NCBI RefSeq assembly: GCF_049647105.1
Contig: NZ_JBARWZ010000120.1
Span: 38,057 to 102,056, forward strand
DNA: 64,000 nucleotides
DNA from: Actinophytocola sp049647105
GTDB lineage: Bacteria > Actinomycetota > Actinomycetes > Mycobacteriales > Pseudonocardiaceae
Reading direction: 5' to 3'
This document shows, piece by piece, positions 47,718-54,788 of this stretch (position 1 is the stretch's first letter; each line of letters begins with the position of its first letter). Under the pieces are notes generated by a model. That model saw only the letters and a list, made by a program, of their open reading frames with translations. It did not search any database and was not told the origin of the DNA. Both the position numbers and the translations under genes were made by a program.

Positions 47718-48137
47718 GTGACTGCCGTGGACGCATCCCCGCGACTGGTGAGCCAGCTCGTGCGGTTCGTGCTGATCGGTGGATTCTGCGCGCTGGTGGA
47801 CTTCGGGGTCTATCAGGCGTTGCTGGCGCTCGATCTCTGGGTTCACCTGGCCAAGGCGCTGAGCTTCGTCGCCGGGACCACCACCGCGTTCTTCCTGAAC
47901 CGGCGGTTCACCTTCGCCGCCGGGCGGGGTGGGGCCGGGCAGGTCGGTGGGTTCGCCCTGCTCTACACGGTGACGTTCTTCGTGAACGTCGGCATCAACG
48001 CGTTGATGCTGCACCTTCTCCCGTCGTCGTTCGGGTGGCGGATCACGCTGGCCTGGGTGGTCGCGCAGGGGACCGCCACGGTGATCAACTTCGTGATGCT
48101 CCGCACCGTGGTCTTCCGCACCCGGCACACGCCCTGA
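47718..48137 (+). CDS. GtrA-family membrane protein (Rv3789-like)
   Basis: This 139-residue protein has four membrane helices: FVLIGGFCALVDFGVY, AKALSFVAGTTTAFFLNRRFTF (with the family's conserved F-x-x-N-R-x-x-T-F), FALLYTVTFFVNVGIN and a last helix with FVMLRTVVF. In mycobacteria the GtrA-type protein Rv3789 lies beside dprE1/dprE2; it has been proposed to help move or use decaprenylphosphoryl-arabinose. Here it is divergent from dprE1 with only 45 bp between the starts, so the two promoters overlap. Its stop lies in the left arm of the following hairpin. Confidence 0.85.
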   Translation: MTAVDASPRLVSQLVRFVLIGGFCALVDFGVYQALLALDLWVHLAKALSFVAGTTTAFFLNRRFTFAAGRGGAGQVGGFALLYTVTFFVNVGINALMLHLLPSSFGWRITLAWVVAQGTATVINFVMLRTVVFRTRHTP

Positions 48138-48165
48138 AGGGCACCCCGGGCAGGGTCCCTTCAGG
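48133..48165. terminator. Hairpin after gtrA
   Basis: The arms CCTGAAGGG (48133-48141) and CCCTTCAGG (48157-48165) are perfectly complementary around a 15-nt loop. It lies between convergent stops. Confidence 0.75.
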
Positions 48166-48180
48166 GGCAGTCCAGCTCTC

Positions 48181-48450
48181 TCAGGTCGCGAAGCCGTGCT
48201 TCTTGGGCAGGTCGCTGCCGTAGACCCTCGTCAGTGGGGGTAGCTCGTCAAGGTGGGCGGTCACCACGTGGGCGAAGTTCACCACCACGGTCGAACCGTT
48301 TGCCAGGGCCGGGGTGCCCACCGCGCCGCCCGACAGCAGCTCGGGGAGCTTCTTTTCCAGTTCCTTCACACCCTCGTCGGACAGGGCGAACACCAGTGGT
48401 TCGCCGCCGCCCGCGAGGTGCAGAACGAGTGCGCGTTTCGAGTCAGCCAT
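48181..48450 (-). CDS. Small hypothetical protein
   Basis: This is an 89-residue soluble protein starting at ATG 48450. It has a beta-rich N-terminus (KRALVLHLAGGGEPLVFAL), a Lys/Glu helix (GVKELEKKLPELL), and a strand-turn-strand with VVVNFAHVVTAHL. It looks like a small two-layer domain, but I do not recognise the family. A longer frame runs to 48642 but would extend into the intergenic repeat, which is unlikely. It converges on gtrA. Confidence 0.6.
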   Translation of the reverse strand: MADSKRALVLHLAGGGEPLVFALSDEGVKELEKKLPELLSGGAVGTPALANGSTVVVNFAHVVTAHLDELPPLTRVYGSDLPKKHGFAT

Positions 48451-48530
48451 GACACAACATGAGCATTGTCGCCGGTCAGCGGCAAGCCAGTTCACCGAAA
48501 GCAAAACCGCGGGACGCCGGGGCCTGCCAC

Positions 48531-48665
48531 ATGGATCTTTGTGCGAGAGTCTGACCTGACCAACAGTGACCTCAGGGGAACGTGACGGCAGCCGGCCACC
48601 AACCACCTGCGATCCGAGCTGTCGCTGGGTCAATACCAACACTTTTAAATTCCGGGGAGGCGGAC
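48531..48665. repeat. ~135-bp intergenic repeat, copy B
   Basis: This is the reverse complement of the copy at 36713, matching at roughly 85% by eye from ATGGATCTTTGTGCG to AATTCCGGGGAGGCGGAC. Its end abuts the stop codon of glfT1 exactly (TAG, minus strand). It separates glfT1 from the small gene at 48181. Confidence 0.8.
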
Positions 48666-49570
48666 TAGAAGCGGAAGAAGCGTTCCTTGCGTCCTTGGCG
48701 CACCAGCTTGAGCCATTGCATGAACGCCTTCGGGTCGCGCTTCGTGCCGATGAAGTACAGGCCGAACCGGGCCAGTTCCAGCATGCCGATCCTGCGGAGG
48801 CCTGGCTGCGACAGCAGGTAGCCGCGGTTGCGGTACGTGTAGTACCGCTTCACCTCGTTCTCCGGGTCCTGCGCGTGGAACCTGCCGCCGAGCATCGGCT
48901 TGAACTCGTCCGAGCCGTCCGGATGCAGGTACGCCACCCGGAGGCACGTCCCGAACGGCAGCCCCGACCGCACCATGCGGCGGTGGATCTCCACCTCGTC
49001 GCCGCGGAAGAACAGGCGGTAGTCGGGGACGCCGATGACATCCAGCGTGGCCGCGCGGAACAGGGCGCCGTTGAACAGGGACGCGATGCCCGGCAGGAAG
49101 TCCGTGCCGAGCTCGGCGGCGCTGCGCTTCCACGTGAGGCCACGGCGCATCGGGAACGCGAGCTTCGCCGGGGTCTCGATGTTCGACACCACCGGGGAGA
49201 TCGCCGCCAGGTTCCGCTTCCCGGCCTCCGCCAGCAGGACCTCGAGCACGTTCTCGTCGGCGGGACGGCCGTCGTCGTCGGCGCACCAGACCCACTCCGC
49301 GCCCAGGGACAGCGCGTGCAGCATGCCGAGCGCGAAGCCGCCCGCGCCACCCAGGTTGCGGTGCGACGCCAGGTAGGTCGACGGCACCGGGCAGCTCTCG
49401 ACGATGTCGCGCACGGGGTCGTCCGGGCCGTTGTCCACCACCACGAGGTGGTCAGGGGGCCTGGTCTGCGCGCCGATCATCTTCAGCGAGTCGGCGAGCA
49501 GCTCCCGGCGGTGGCGGGTGACCACCACGGCCACCACCGCGTTCGTCGGCAACTGCCCATCGAGAGCCAT
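48665..49570 (-). CDS. glfT1: Galactofuranosyltransferase GlfT1
   Basis: This is a 301-residue GT2 enzyme, close to the 304 residues of M. tuberculosis Rv3782. GlfT1 adds the first two galactofuranose units to the rhamnosyl-GlcNAc-polyprenyl linker. Visible are VVAVVVTRHRRELLADSLKM, VVVDNGPDDP, NLGGAGGFALGMLHAL, the DDD of WCADDDGRPAD, and FFRGDEVEIHRRMVRSGL. Its start overlaps the stop of wzt by one base, and the order wzm-wzt-glfT1 on one strand mirrors the Rv3783-3781 region. The stop adjoins the intergenic repeat. Confidence 0.92.
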   Translation of the reverse strand: MALDGQLPTNAVVAVVVTRHRRELLADSLKMIGAQTRPPDHLVVVDNGPDDPVRDIVESCPVPSTYLASHRNLGGAGGFALGMLHALSLGAEWVWCADDDGRPADENVLEVLLAEAGKRNLAAISPVVSNIETPAKLAFPMRRGLTWKRSAAELGTDFLPGIASLFNGALFRAATLDVIGVPDYRLFFRGDEVEIHRRMVRSGLPFGTCLRVAYLHPDGSDEFKPMLGGRFHAQDPENEVKRYYTYRNRGYLLSQPGLRRIGMLELARFGLYFIGTKRDPKAFMQWLKLVRQGRKERFFRF

Positions 49571-50388
49571 CAGACCTCGCCGCTCTTCGTCGTGAGTGCC
49601 GGCTCGATGCCGAGGCGCTGAAGCGTCTCCGAACTCATGCTCTCGAACGGGTCCTTGCCCTTGTAGGCGGTGAGGACCTCGCGCAGTGAGCCATGCTGCT
49701 TCATGTGACCTTCGTCCATCCAGATGGCCGTGTTACACAGCTCGAACAATAGGTCGTCCTGGTGCGAGGCGAACACCAACATGCCGGAGCGCTTCACAAG
49801 ATCCACCAGCCGGGTCCGCGCCTTGGCGAGGAACGCCGCGTCGACGGCGCCGATGCCCTCGTCCAGGATCAGGATCTCCGGGTCGATGGACGTGACCACA
49901 CCGAGCGCGAGCCGGACCCGCATGCCCGTCGAGTACGTGCGCAGCGGCATCTGCAGGTAGTCACCGAGCTCGGTGAACTCGGTGATGTCGTCGACCCGCT
50001 TCTCCATCTGCTTGCGGGTCATGCCGAGGAACAGGCCGCGGATCATGATGTTCTCGAGCCCGGAGATCTCCGGGTCCATGCCGACGCCGAGGTCGAACAC
50101 CGGCGCGACCTTGCCGACGATCCGTGACGAGCCTCTTGTCGGCTCGTAGATGCCCGCCAGCAGGCGCAGCAGCGTCGACTTGCCCGCGCCGTTGTGCCCG
50201 ACGAGCCCGATGCGGTCGCCTTCCTTCAGCGACAGCGTGATGTCGTGCAGTGCCTCGATGATCGGCACCTTCTGCGCGGTGCCGATCTTGCCGCCGACCT
50301 TGCCGAGGACGGCCTTCTTCAGGGAACGGCTCTTCGCGTCGAAGATCGGGAAGTCGACCGAGGCGTCCCAGACGTTGATGCTGACCAT
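49570..50388 (-). CDS. wzt: ABC transporter ATPase for galactan export (Wzt)
   Basis: This is a 272-residue ATPase. Walker A is GLVGHNGAGKSTLLRLL, the signature is TYSTGMRVRLALGV (a variant typical of polysaccharide exporters), Walker B is ILILDEGIGAVDAAF, and the switch His follows in FASHQDD. It lacks the C-terminal carbohydrate-binding domain of O-antigen Wzt proteins, as does Rv3781. With the permease downstream on the same strand, it should move the lipid-linked galactan to the outer membrane face, where arabinan is added. Confidence 0.93.
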   Translation of the reverse strand: MVSINVWDASVDFPIFDAKSRSLKKAVLGKVGGKIGTAQKVPIIEALHDITLSLKEGDRIGLVGHNGAGKSTLLRLLAGIYEPTRGSSRIVGKVAPVFDLGVGMDPEISGLENIMIRGLFLGMTRKQMEKRVDDITEFTELGDYLQMPLRTYSTGMRVRLALGVVTSIDPEILILDEGIGAVDAAFLAKARTRLVDLVKRSGMLVFASHQDDLLFELCNTAIWMDEGHMKQHGSLREVLTAYKGKDPFESMSSETLQRLGIEPALTTKSGEV

Positions 50389-50404
50389 GTCGTTGTCGCC
50401 TCAC

Positions 50405-51313
50405 TCAGACCCAGTAGGAAACGCGCGAACGGTAGTTACGCATGGCCACGAAGGCCAGGGCCCACCCCACAACGGTAAACCCGCCGACGACAACCCAGTT
50501 GTGCCAGCTCTGGCTGTTGCCGATCAGCGGCGCGCGCAGGATCTGCACGTAGTGGTAGATCGGGTTCAGCTCGGCGATGAGCGCCCGGTCGCTCGCGCCG
50601 TCGCCGAAGTTGGCCGTGAGGATGTCGGTGGTCCACACGATCGGCGTCATGAAGAACACGAGCTGGATCAGGCTGTTGATGACCTGCGGGATGTCGCGGT
50701 ACCGCGTGGAGATGATGCCGAAGAGGATCGTGACCCAGCCGCCGTTGACCGCGATCAGCACGAACGCCGGGATGGCGAGGAGCACGCTCCAGCCGATGCC
50801 TGGCTGCACGGTGCCGTCCGGCACGGTGATCTGGTAGGGCTCGGTCAGGTCGGACCAGAAGACGGCCACGACCACGAAGTACACCAGCATGTTGTGCGCG
50901 AACATCAGCGTGAGCCGCCACACCGTGCGCAGTGCGTACACGGTGAGGGGCGCCGGGAGGTGCTTGATGAGGCCTTCGTTGCGGATGAAGGTGTCGGTGC
51001 CCTCGGTGATGCAGCCGTTGATGAAGTTCCAGACGATGAACCCGACGGTGATGTACGGGAGGAATGTCTGGATGTGTGCGTCGAACAGCTGGGAGTAGAG
51101 CAGTCCGAGGCCGATCGCGGTGATGGCCATCGAGAGCGTGATCCACAGTGGTCCGATGACCGACCTGCGATAACGCTGCTTGATGTCCTGCCACCCGAGA
51201 TGCCCCCACAGCACCCGCTGTTTGAAGCCCTTGACGATGTCCTCCCGCGCCCGTGACCAGCTACGGGTGGAGGGGGGAGGCGGGGGTGCCTGCTCCTGCT
51301 CGGCAGCGCTCAT
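50405..51313 (-). CDS. wzm: ABC-2 type permease for galactan export (Wzm)
   Basis: This is a 302-residue permease with six membrane helices: IGPLWITLSMAITAIGLGLL, ITVGFIVWNFINGCITEG, and so on, ending in the basic MRNYRSRVSYWV. The N-terminal amphipathic region with QDIKQRYRRSVIGPLW is the ABC-2 family's coupling segment. It is the first gene of wzm-wzt-glfT1, 16 bp before wzt. ATG 51313 is chosen; upstream in-frame extension to 52174 lies over another gene. It is divergent from the GT29-like gene at 51443, so the pseudaminic cluster starts right at its promoter. Confidence 0.92.
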   Translation of the reverse strand: MSAAEQEQAPPPPPSTRSWSRAREDIVKGFKQRVLWGHLGWQDIKQRYRRSVIGPLWITLSMAITAIGLGLLYSQLFDAHIQTFLPYITVGFIVWNFINGCITEGTDTFIRNEGLIKHLPAPLTVYALRTVWRLTLMFAHNMLVYFVVVAVFWSDLTEPYQITVPDGTVQPGIGWSVLLAIPAFVLIAVNGGWVTILFGIISTRYRDIPQVINSLIQLVFFMTPIVWTTDILTANFGDGASDRALIAELNPIYHYVQILRAPLIGNSQSWHNWVVVGGFTVVGWALAFVAMRNYRSRVSYWV

Positions 51314-51442
51314 TACTGACACGGCTGTCGAGACTACCGGCGGCCACAGCGGGCGCCGCAGGGGACGGGGCTCGCAGAGTGTTGTCACACCGAGACCCTG
51401 CGCACGGAAGAAGATCATCCGCTCCTGGTAACTTCTGCGCTC

Positions 51443-52102
51443 ATGGTCGACGTCGCCCCTGCACAGAGCGTCATGCGCGCCCTGATTGACGTCTATGCCG
51501 AACACTCGGAGCCACGGTCCGTCGCTGTCGTCGGCAACATGCCGCTGCCGCCGGACGTGGAACGGGCCAAGGCCATCGACGCCTGCGACCTGGTGTTCCG
51601 GGTCAACGGTTTCGTCACCGACGAGCCCGGTAGCCCGCCAACTGTGGGAAGTCGCACACATGTCGTGGTGTTCAACCGCGCGCTGCGTGCGACGAAGTAC
51701 GTGTTCCAGGACTACCGCAGACGCCTGTACCTGATGGTCGAGCCGGGCAGGCTGCACTGGGAACCGGACCACATGCCGGGCTGGTGGCCGGCGGACCTCG
51801 GGCTCGTGCCGGTCAACAACGCCGAGGTGACGCTGCCGCTGTCGGACGCGCTCGGCCTGCCGTCGCGGGTCGAGGGCACGTGGGCGACGACCGGCACGAT
51901 GGCGGCGTGGATCGCGCGCACCTGCTATCCGGAGGCTGAACTCCTGCTGACCGGGTACTCGTTCATCGACAACCCGAACCAGACGCACTGGATGCACGCC
52001 GCCGGTGACTCCTGCATCGTCGGACCCGAGCACCAGATCGCCGCCGAGGGGCGTTTGCTCGACTCGTGGACCAAGACCGGCCGCACCAAGTTGCTTCGCT
52101 GA
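51443..52102 (+). CDS. GT29 (sialyltransferase)-like glycosyltransferase
   Basis: This is a 219-residue protein with the layout of GT29 enzymes. The segment SVAVVGNMPLPPDVERAKAI, then ACDLVFRVNGF and VGSRTHVVVF corresponds to the CMP-binding L-motif. Further on, GTWATTGTMAAWIA matches the S-motif, LLLTGYSFID follows, and HWMHAAGDSCIVGPEHQ gives the late His (VS-type) region. There is no signal or membrane segment, so unlike eukaryotic sialyltransferases it would act in the cytosol. The genes downstream make CMP-pseudaminic acid, a CMP-nonulosonic acid donor of the right type. The family call is from motif pattern and the donor is inferred. Confidence 0.7.
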   Translation: MVDVAPAQSVMRALIDVYAEHSEPRSVAVVGNMPLPPDVERAKAIDACDLVFRVNGFVTDEPGSPPTVGSRTHVVVFNRALRATKYVFQDYRRRLYLMVEPGRLHWEPDHMPGWWPADLGLVPVNNAEVTLPLSDALGLPSRVEGTWATTGTMAAWIARTCYPEAELLLTGYSFIDNPNQTHWMHAAGDSCIVGPEHQIAAEGRLLDSWTKTGRTKLLR

Positions 52103-52112
52103 GGGACAAACA

Positions 52113-52577
52113 TTGAACGACAACAGCTTCCGGAACCTGTTCGGGGCCCGTCCGGTCGTGTCGGACCGGATCAAGCGGCTGATCGACTACCGGATCAACG
52201 AGCGCATCCCGAACGATCGCCTCGAGGACTACTACCGGACCGTCGACCAGCTCGCGCGGGACCACTCCGACGTCGTCGAGGACATGCGCAGACGGCTGGC
52301 CGACCTGGAGCGTCGCTTCCACGAGGTCGAGAAGATCCAGCGCTGGTCGGCCAACGAGCTGGAGCGGATCATCCCGCAGGTCGCCGCCCAGGAGTCGCAG
52401 CTCGAGTCGCTGCGCGAGAAGATCGCCGCGGTGCCCGCCGCGGACCAGCCGCAGATCGACGAGGCGCGGACGCTGATCGACGAGGTCCGCAGGGAGCACA
52501 GTCAGATCCGGGTGCGCCTGACGGCGGTCGCCCAGTACGAGGATCGGCTCCGCAAGCTCGAAGATCGCGCGGAGTAG
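52113..52577 (+). CDS. Coiled-coil protein
   Basis: This 154-residue protein starts at TTG 52113 with GAGGGA 6 nt upstream, 10 bp after the GT29-like gene. Residues 20-50 form a helical head (VSDRIKRLIDYRINERIPN), and residues 55-154 are almost wholly heptad-like (VVEDMRRRLADLERRFHEVEK, then LESLREKIAAV). There is no membrane segment. Such short coiled-coil proteins next to glycosyltransferases can act as scaffolds or chain-length rulers; here it may organise the pseudaminyl transfer step. I recognise no family. Confidence 0.7.
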   Translation: MNDNSFRNLFGARPVVSDRIKRLIDYRINERIPNDRLEDYYRTVDQLARDHSDVVEDMRRRLADLERRFHEVEKIQRWSANELERIIPQVAAQESQLESLREKIAAVPAADQPQIDEARTLIDEVRREHSQIRVRLTAVAQYEDRLRKLEDRAE

Positions 52578-52730
52578 CCGTAAGGGTCCACGTATCACGT
52601 TCCGTTGCCAGTATTCACAGTTGAACCTTCAAATGTGAATTGTTGACTTGTTGTCTTCATCCGGTCAACTCTGTTGCGTGTTACTCCATTCGTGGACCCT
52701 GAGCTGTATACAGGCGCGGAGGTCGGGGTC

Positions 52731-52952
52731 ATGGTAGATGTCCAGTGGTGGTTATCGGCTTACGACAACCGAGTACACGCGTTCGGCAACGACGAGGCCG
52801 GACGCGACTTCGGTGAGGCTCTCTGCGAGCACTGCGTACCGAACGACAAGCTATCCTGCACCGACGACGGCGTACGGTGCCTGGCCTGCTTGTTGATCTT
52901 CGGTGACCTGCTCGCGGACATACACGGCGACGCGGCCTGGCGAGCGTCGTAG
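52731..52952 (+). CDS. Small Cys-rich hypothetical protein
   Basis: This protein of about 73 residues starts at ATG 52731 with GGAGGT about 8 nt upstream; a TTG at 52674 is an alternative. The segment ALCEHCVPNDKL, then VRCLACLLIFGD offers two C-x-x-C pairs suited to a small zinc ribbon. It begins WWLSAYDNRVHAF, a form seen in small actinomycete proteins of unknown function. The region upstream (52578-52730) is unusually AT-rich for the window, with TTGACTTGTTG and TCAAATGTGAATTG, and probably holds a promoter. Confidence 0.55.
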   Translation: MVDVQWWLSAYDNRVHAFGNDEAGRDFGEALCEHCVPNDKLSCTDDGVRCLACLLIFGDLLADIHGDAAWRAS

Positions 52953-52970
52953 GCCCGGTACTTTGGGGTC

Positions 52971-54020
52971 ATGCGTGAAGTAACCATCGGCAAGCACACG
53001 GTCGGGCAGAACCACCGGCCGTACGTCATCGCCGAGATGTCCGGGAACCACAACGGGGACCTGGACCGTGCGCTGGCGATCGTCGACGAGGTCGCCAGGT
53101 CCGGTGCGCAGGCGCTGAAGCTGCAGACCTACCGCGCCGACACGATCACGATCGACGTCGACAGCCCTGCCTTCCGCATCTCGGACGACCACGAGCTGTG
53201 GGGCGGGCAGAACCTCTACTCGCTGTACGAGAAGGCCCACACGCCGTGGGAGTGGCACCGGCCGATCTTCGAACGCGCCGCCCAGCAGGGGCTCACCGTC
53301 TTCTCCAGCCCGTTCGACGCGACCGCCATCGAGCTGCTCGAGTCGCTCGACGCGCCCGCCTACAAGATCGCCTCCGCGGAGATCGTCGACCTGCCGCTCA
53401 TCGAGCTGGCCGCGAGGACCGGCAAGCCGCTGGTCATCTCCACCGGGATGGCGAACATCGCCGAGATCCACGCGGCCGTCGACACCGCCCGCCGCGCTGG
53501 CAACGACCAGCTGATCGTCCTCGGCTGCACCGCGTCCTACCCGGCTGATCCCGCCGACAGCAACCTGCGGGGCATCCCGCTCATCCGTGACGCCTTCGAC
53601 GTCATCGCGGGCCTCTCCGACCACACCATGGGCATCGGCGTGCCCATCGCGGCCGTCGCGCTCGGCGCCTGCGTGATCGAGAAGCACGTGACCCTCAAGC
53701 GTGTCGACGGCGGCGTCGACAGCGAGTTCTCGCTCGAGCCCGCCGAGCTGACCGCGCTGGTCACCGAGACCGAGCGGGCCTGGCAGGCGCTGGGGACGAC
53801 CCGCATCGGACCCAAGGACAGCGAGCGCGAGGTCAGCAGGCTCCGCCGTTCACTGTGGGTCGTCGAGGACGTGGCCGAGGGTGACGAGTTGACGGCGGCG
53901 AACGTCCGATCGATCCGCCCGTCGGGTGGTCTCGCCCCCGCTGACCTGTCCATCGTGCTCGGCAGGCGCTTCCGGAGCTCGGCCGTGAAAGGGACCCCAC
54001 TTACCTGGGATCTCGTTTAG
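52971..54020 (+). CDS. pseI: Pseudaminic acid synthase PseI
   Basis: This 349-residue enzyme condenses 2,4-diacetamido-2,4,6-trideoxy-L-altrose with phosphoenolpyruvate to pseudaminic acid. The NeuB-family barrel (about 1-280) begins with PYVIAEMSGNHNGDLDRAL, followed by KLQTYRADTITID, FSSPFDATAIELLE, STGMANIAEI and IEKHVTLKR; His and Glu residues there bind Mn2+. The C-terminal SAF (antifreeze-like) domain is about 285-349. The segment DHELWGGQNLYSLYEKAHTPWEW is typical of PseI rather than NeuB or LegI; only its first part is given as a mark. It is 18 bp after the small Cys-rich gene. Confidence 0.93.
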   Translation: MREVTIGKHTVGQNHRPYVIAEMSGNHNGDLDRALAIVDEVARSGAQALKLQTYRADTITIDVDSPAFRISDDHELWGGQNLYSLYEKAHTPWEWHRPIFERAAQQGLTVFSSPFDATAIELLESLDAPAYKIASAEIVDLPLIELAARTGKPLVISTGMANIAEIHAAVDTARRAGNDQLIVLGCTASYPADPADSNLRGIPLIRDAFDVIAGLSDHTMGIGVPIAAVALGACVIEKHVTLKRVDGGVDSEFSLEPAELTALVTETERAWQALGTTRIGPKDSEREVSRLRRSLWVVEDVAEGDELTAANVRSIRPSGGLAPADLSIVLGRRFRSSAVKGTPLTWDLV

Positions 54021-54104
54021 TTGTCCACAGGACAACCCGTCGCAAACGCTTGGCATTTCACGCCTTGCCCACCGGGCGGAATGTTGTCCACAGGGTTATC
54101 CACA
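54021..54104. promoter_or_regulatory. Cluster of three DnaA-box sequences
   Basis: TTGTCCACA lies at 54021-54029 and again at 54084-54092, and the consensus DnaA box TTATCCACA lies at 54096-54104, all on the plus strand. The first is also part of a TTGTCC-ACA-GGACAA palindrome. The cluster sits between the convergent pseI and kinase genes; the last box contains the TAA stop of the kinase gene. No dnaA, dnaN or other origin genes are near, so this is not oriC but could titrate or respond to DnaA. Confidence 0.65.
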
Positions 54105-54788
54105 GGCGATTCTTGCGAGTCGCACACGTGCGTAGTGCGGCTCGACCAGCCATCCGTTGGCGGCCTCCCACGCGTCGACGGCGGCCCGCGCGGCCGGCGG
54201 CAGGCCCATGTCCGGAATGTCCGGGATATCCCCGAGGTCCAGCCACGGGTGGTCGAGGCGGGCCTCGTCCCAGTCGAGGAAGCCGACCCGGTCGCCGTCG
54301 ACGCGGACGTTCGCGGCACACGGGTCGCCGTGGACGACCGTCGACGGACCGTCCAGCGCGCGCCACGCGGCACGGCACGTTTCGACCGCTTCGTCCGGCA
54401 TCGCGGTCAGGTCCACGTCGCCGCCGCGGTCGAGGGTCAGCAGGTCGCGGGTGCCGGGAAGGTCCGGTCTGGGCGGCCAGCCGACCATCAGCTCGTGCAG
54501 GCGCCGCAGTTCGGCCACGACCGGTGCCCAGTCGACCGGCTCGTGGCCGGGGAGCCACCGCTGCACGACCACACCGTCCACGTGCGATCGCCCGTCCGCC
54601 GGGACCACCTCGGGCACGAGGAAACCGTTGCGCCCCAGGTGATCGAGGAGCGTCAGCTCCCATTCGAGGGAGGCCGTCGAACGGCGGGACCGGCGTGCCA
54701 CCAGGTCGCCTTCGAGCCGGAAGACCTCGTTGCGGTGTCCGCCAAGCCGCGCGAGGACCCTGGGCGAGCCCCACGGTGCGAGATCCAC
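54096..54788 (-). CDS. APH-fold phosphotransferase
   Basis: This is a 230-residue kinase-like protein. The catalytic loop VVHGDPCAANVRVDG (H-G-D-x-x-x-x-N) and the metal-binding GFLDWDEA are intact. An N-terminal nucleotide loop is weak (LGGHRNEVFRLEGDLVARRS). It looks like the aminoglycoside/choline/hydroxyurea phosphotransferase superfamily, whose members phosphorylate small hydroxyl compounds. GTG 54788 shares its G with the pseC stop codon, so the gene is translationally coupled to pseC. A sugar intermediate or a nearby glycan precursor is a possible substrate. A resistance role is an alternative, but the position makes it less likely. Confidence 0.78.
   Translation of the reverse strand: MDLAPWGSPRVLARLGGHRNEVFRLEGDLVARRSRRSTASLEWELTLLDHLGRNGFLVPEVVPADGRSHVDGVVVQRWLPGHEPVDWAPVVAELRRLHELMVGWPPRPDLPGTRDLLTLDRGGDVDLTAMPDEAVETCRAAWRALDGPSTVVHGDPCAANVRVDGDRVGFLDWDEARLDHPWLDLGDIPDIPDMGLPPAARAAVDAWEAANGWLVEPHYARVRLARIACG

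Noticed and set aside
54021..54104. Chromosomal replication origin
   Set aside because: Only three boxes, no AT-rich unwinding region and no dnaA/dnaN/recF genes nearby.
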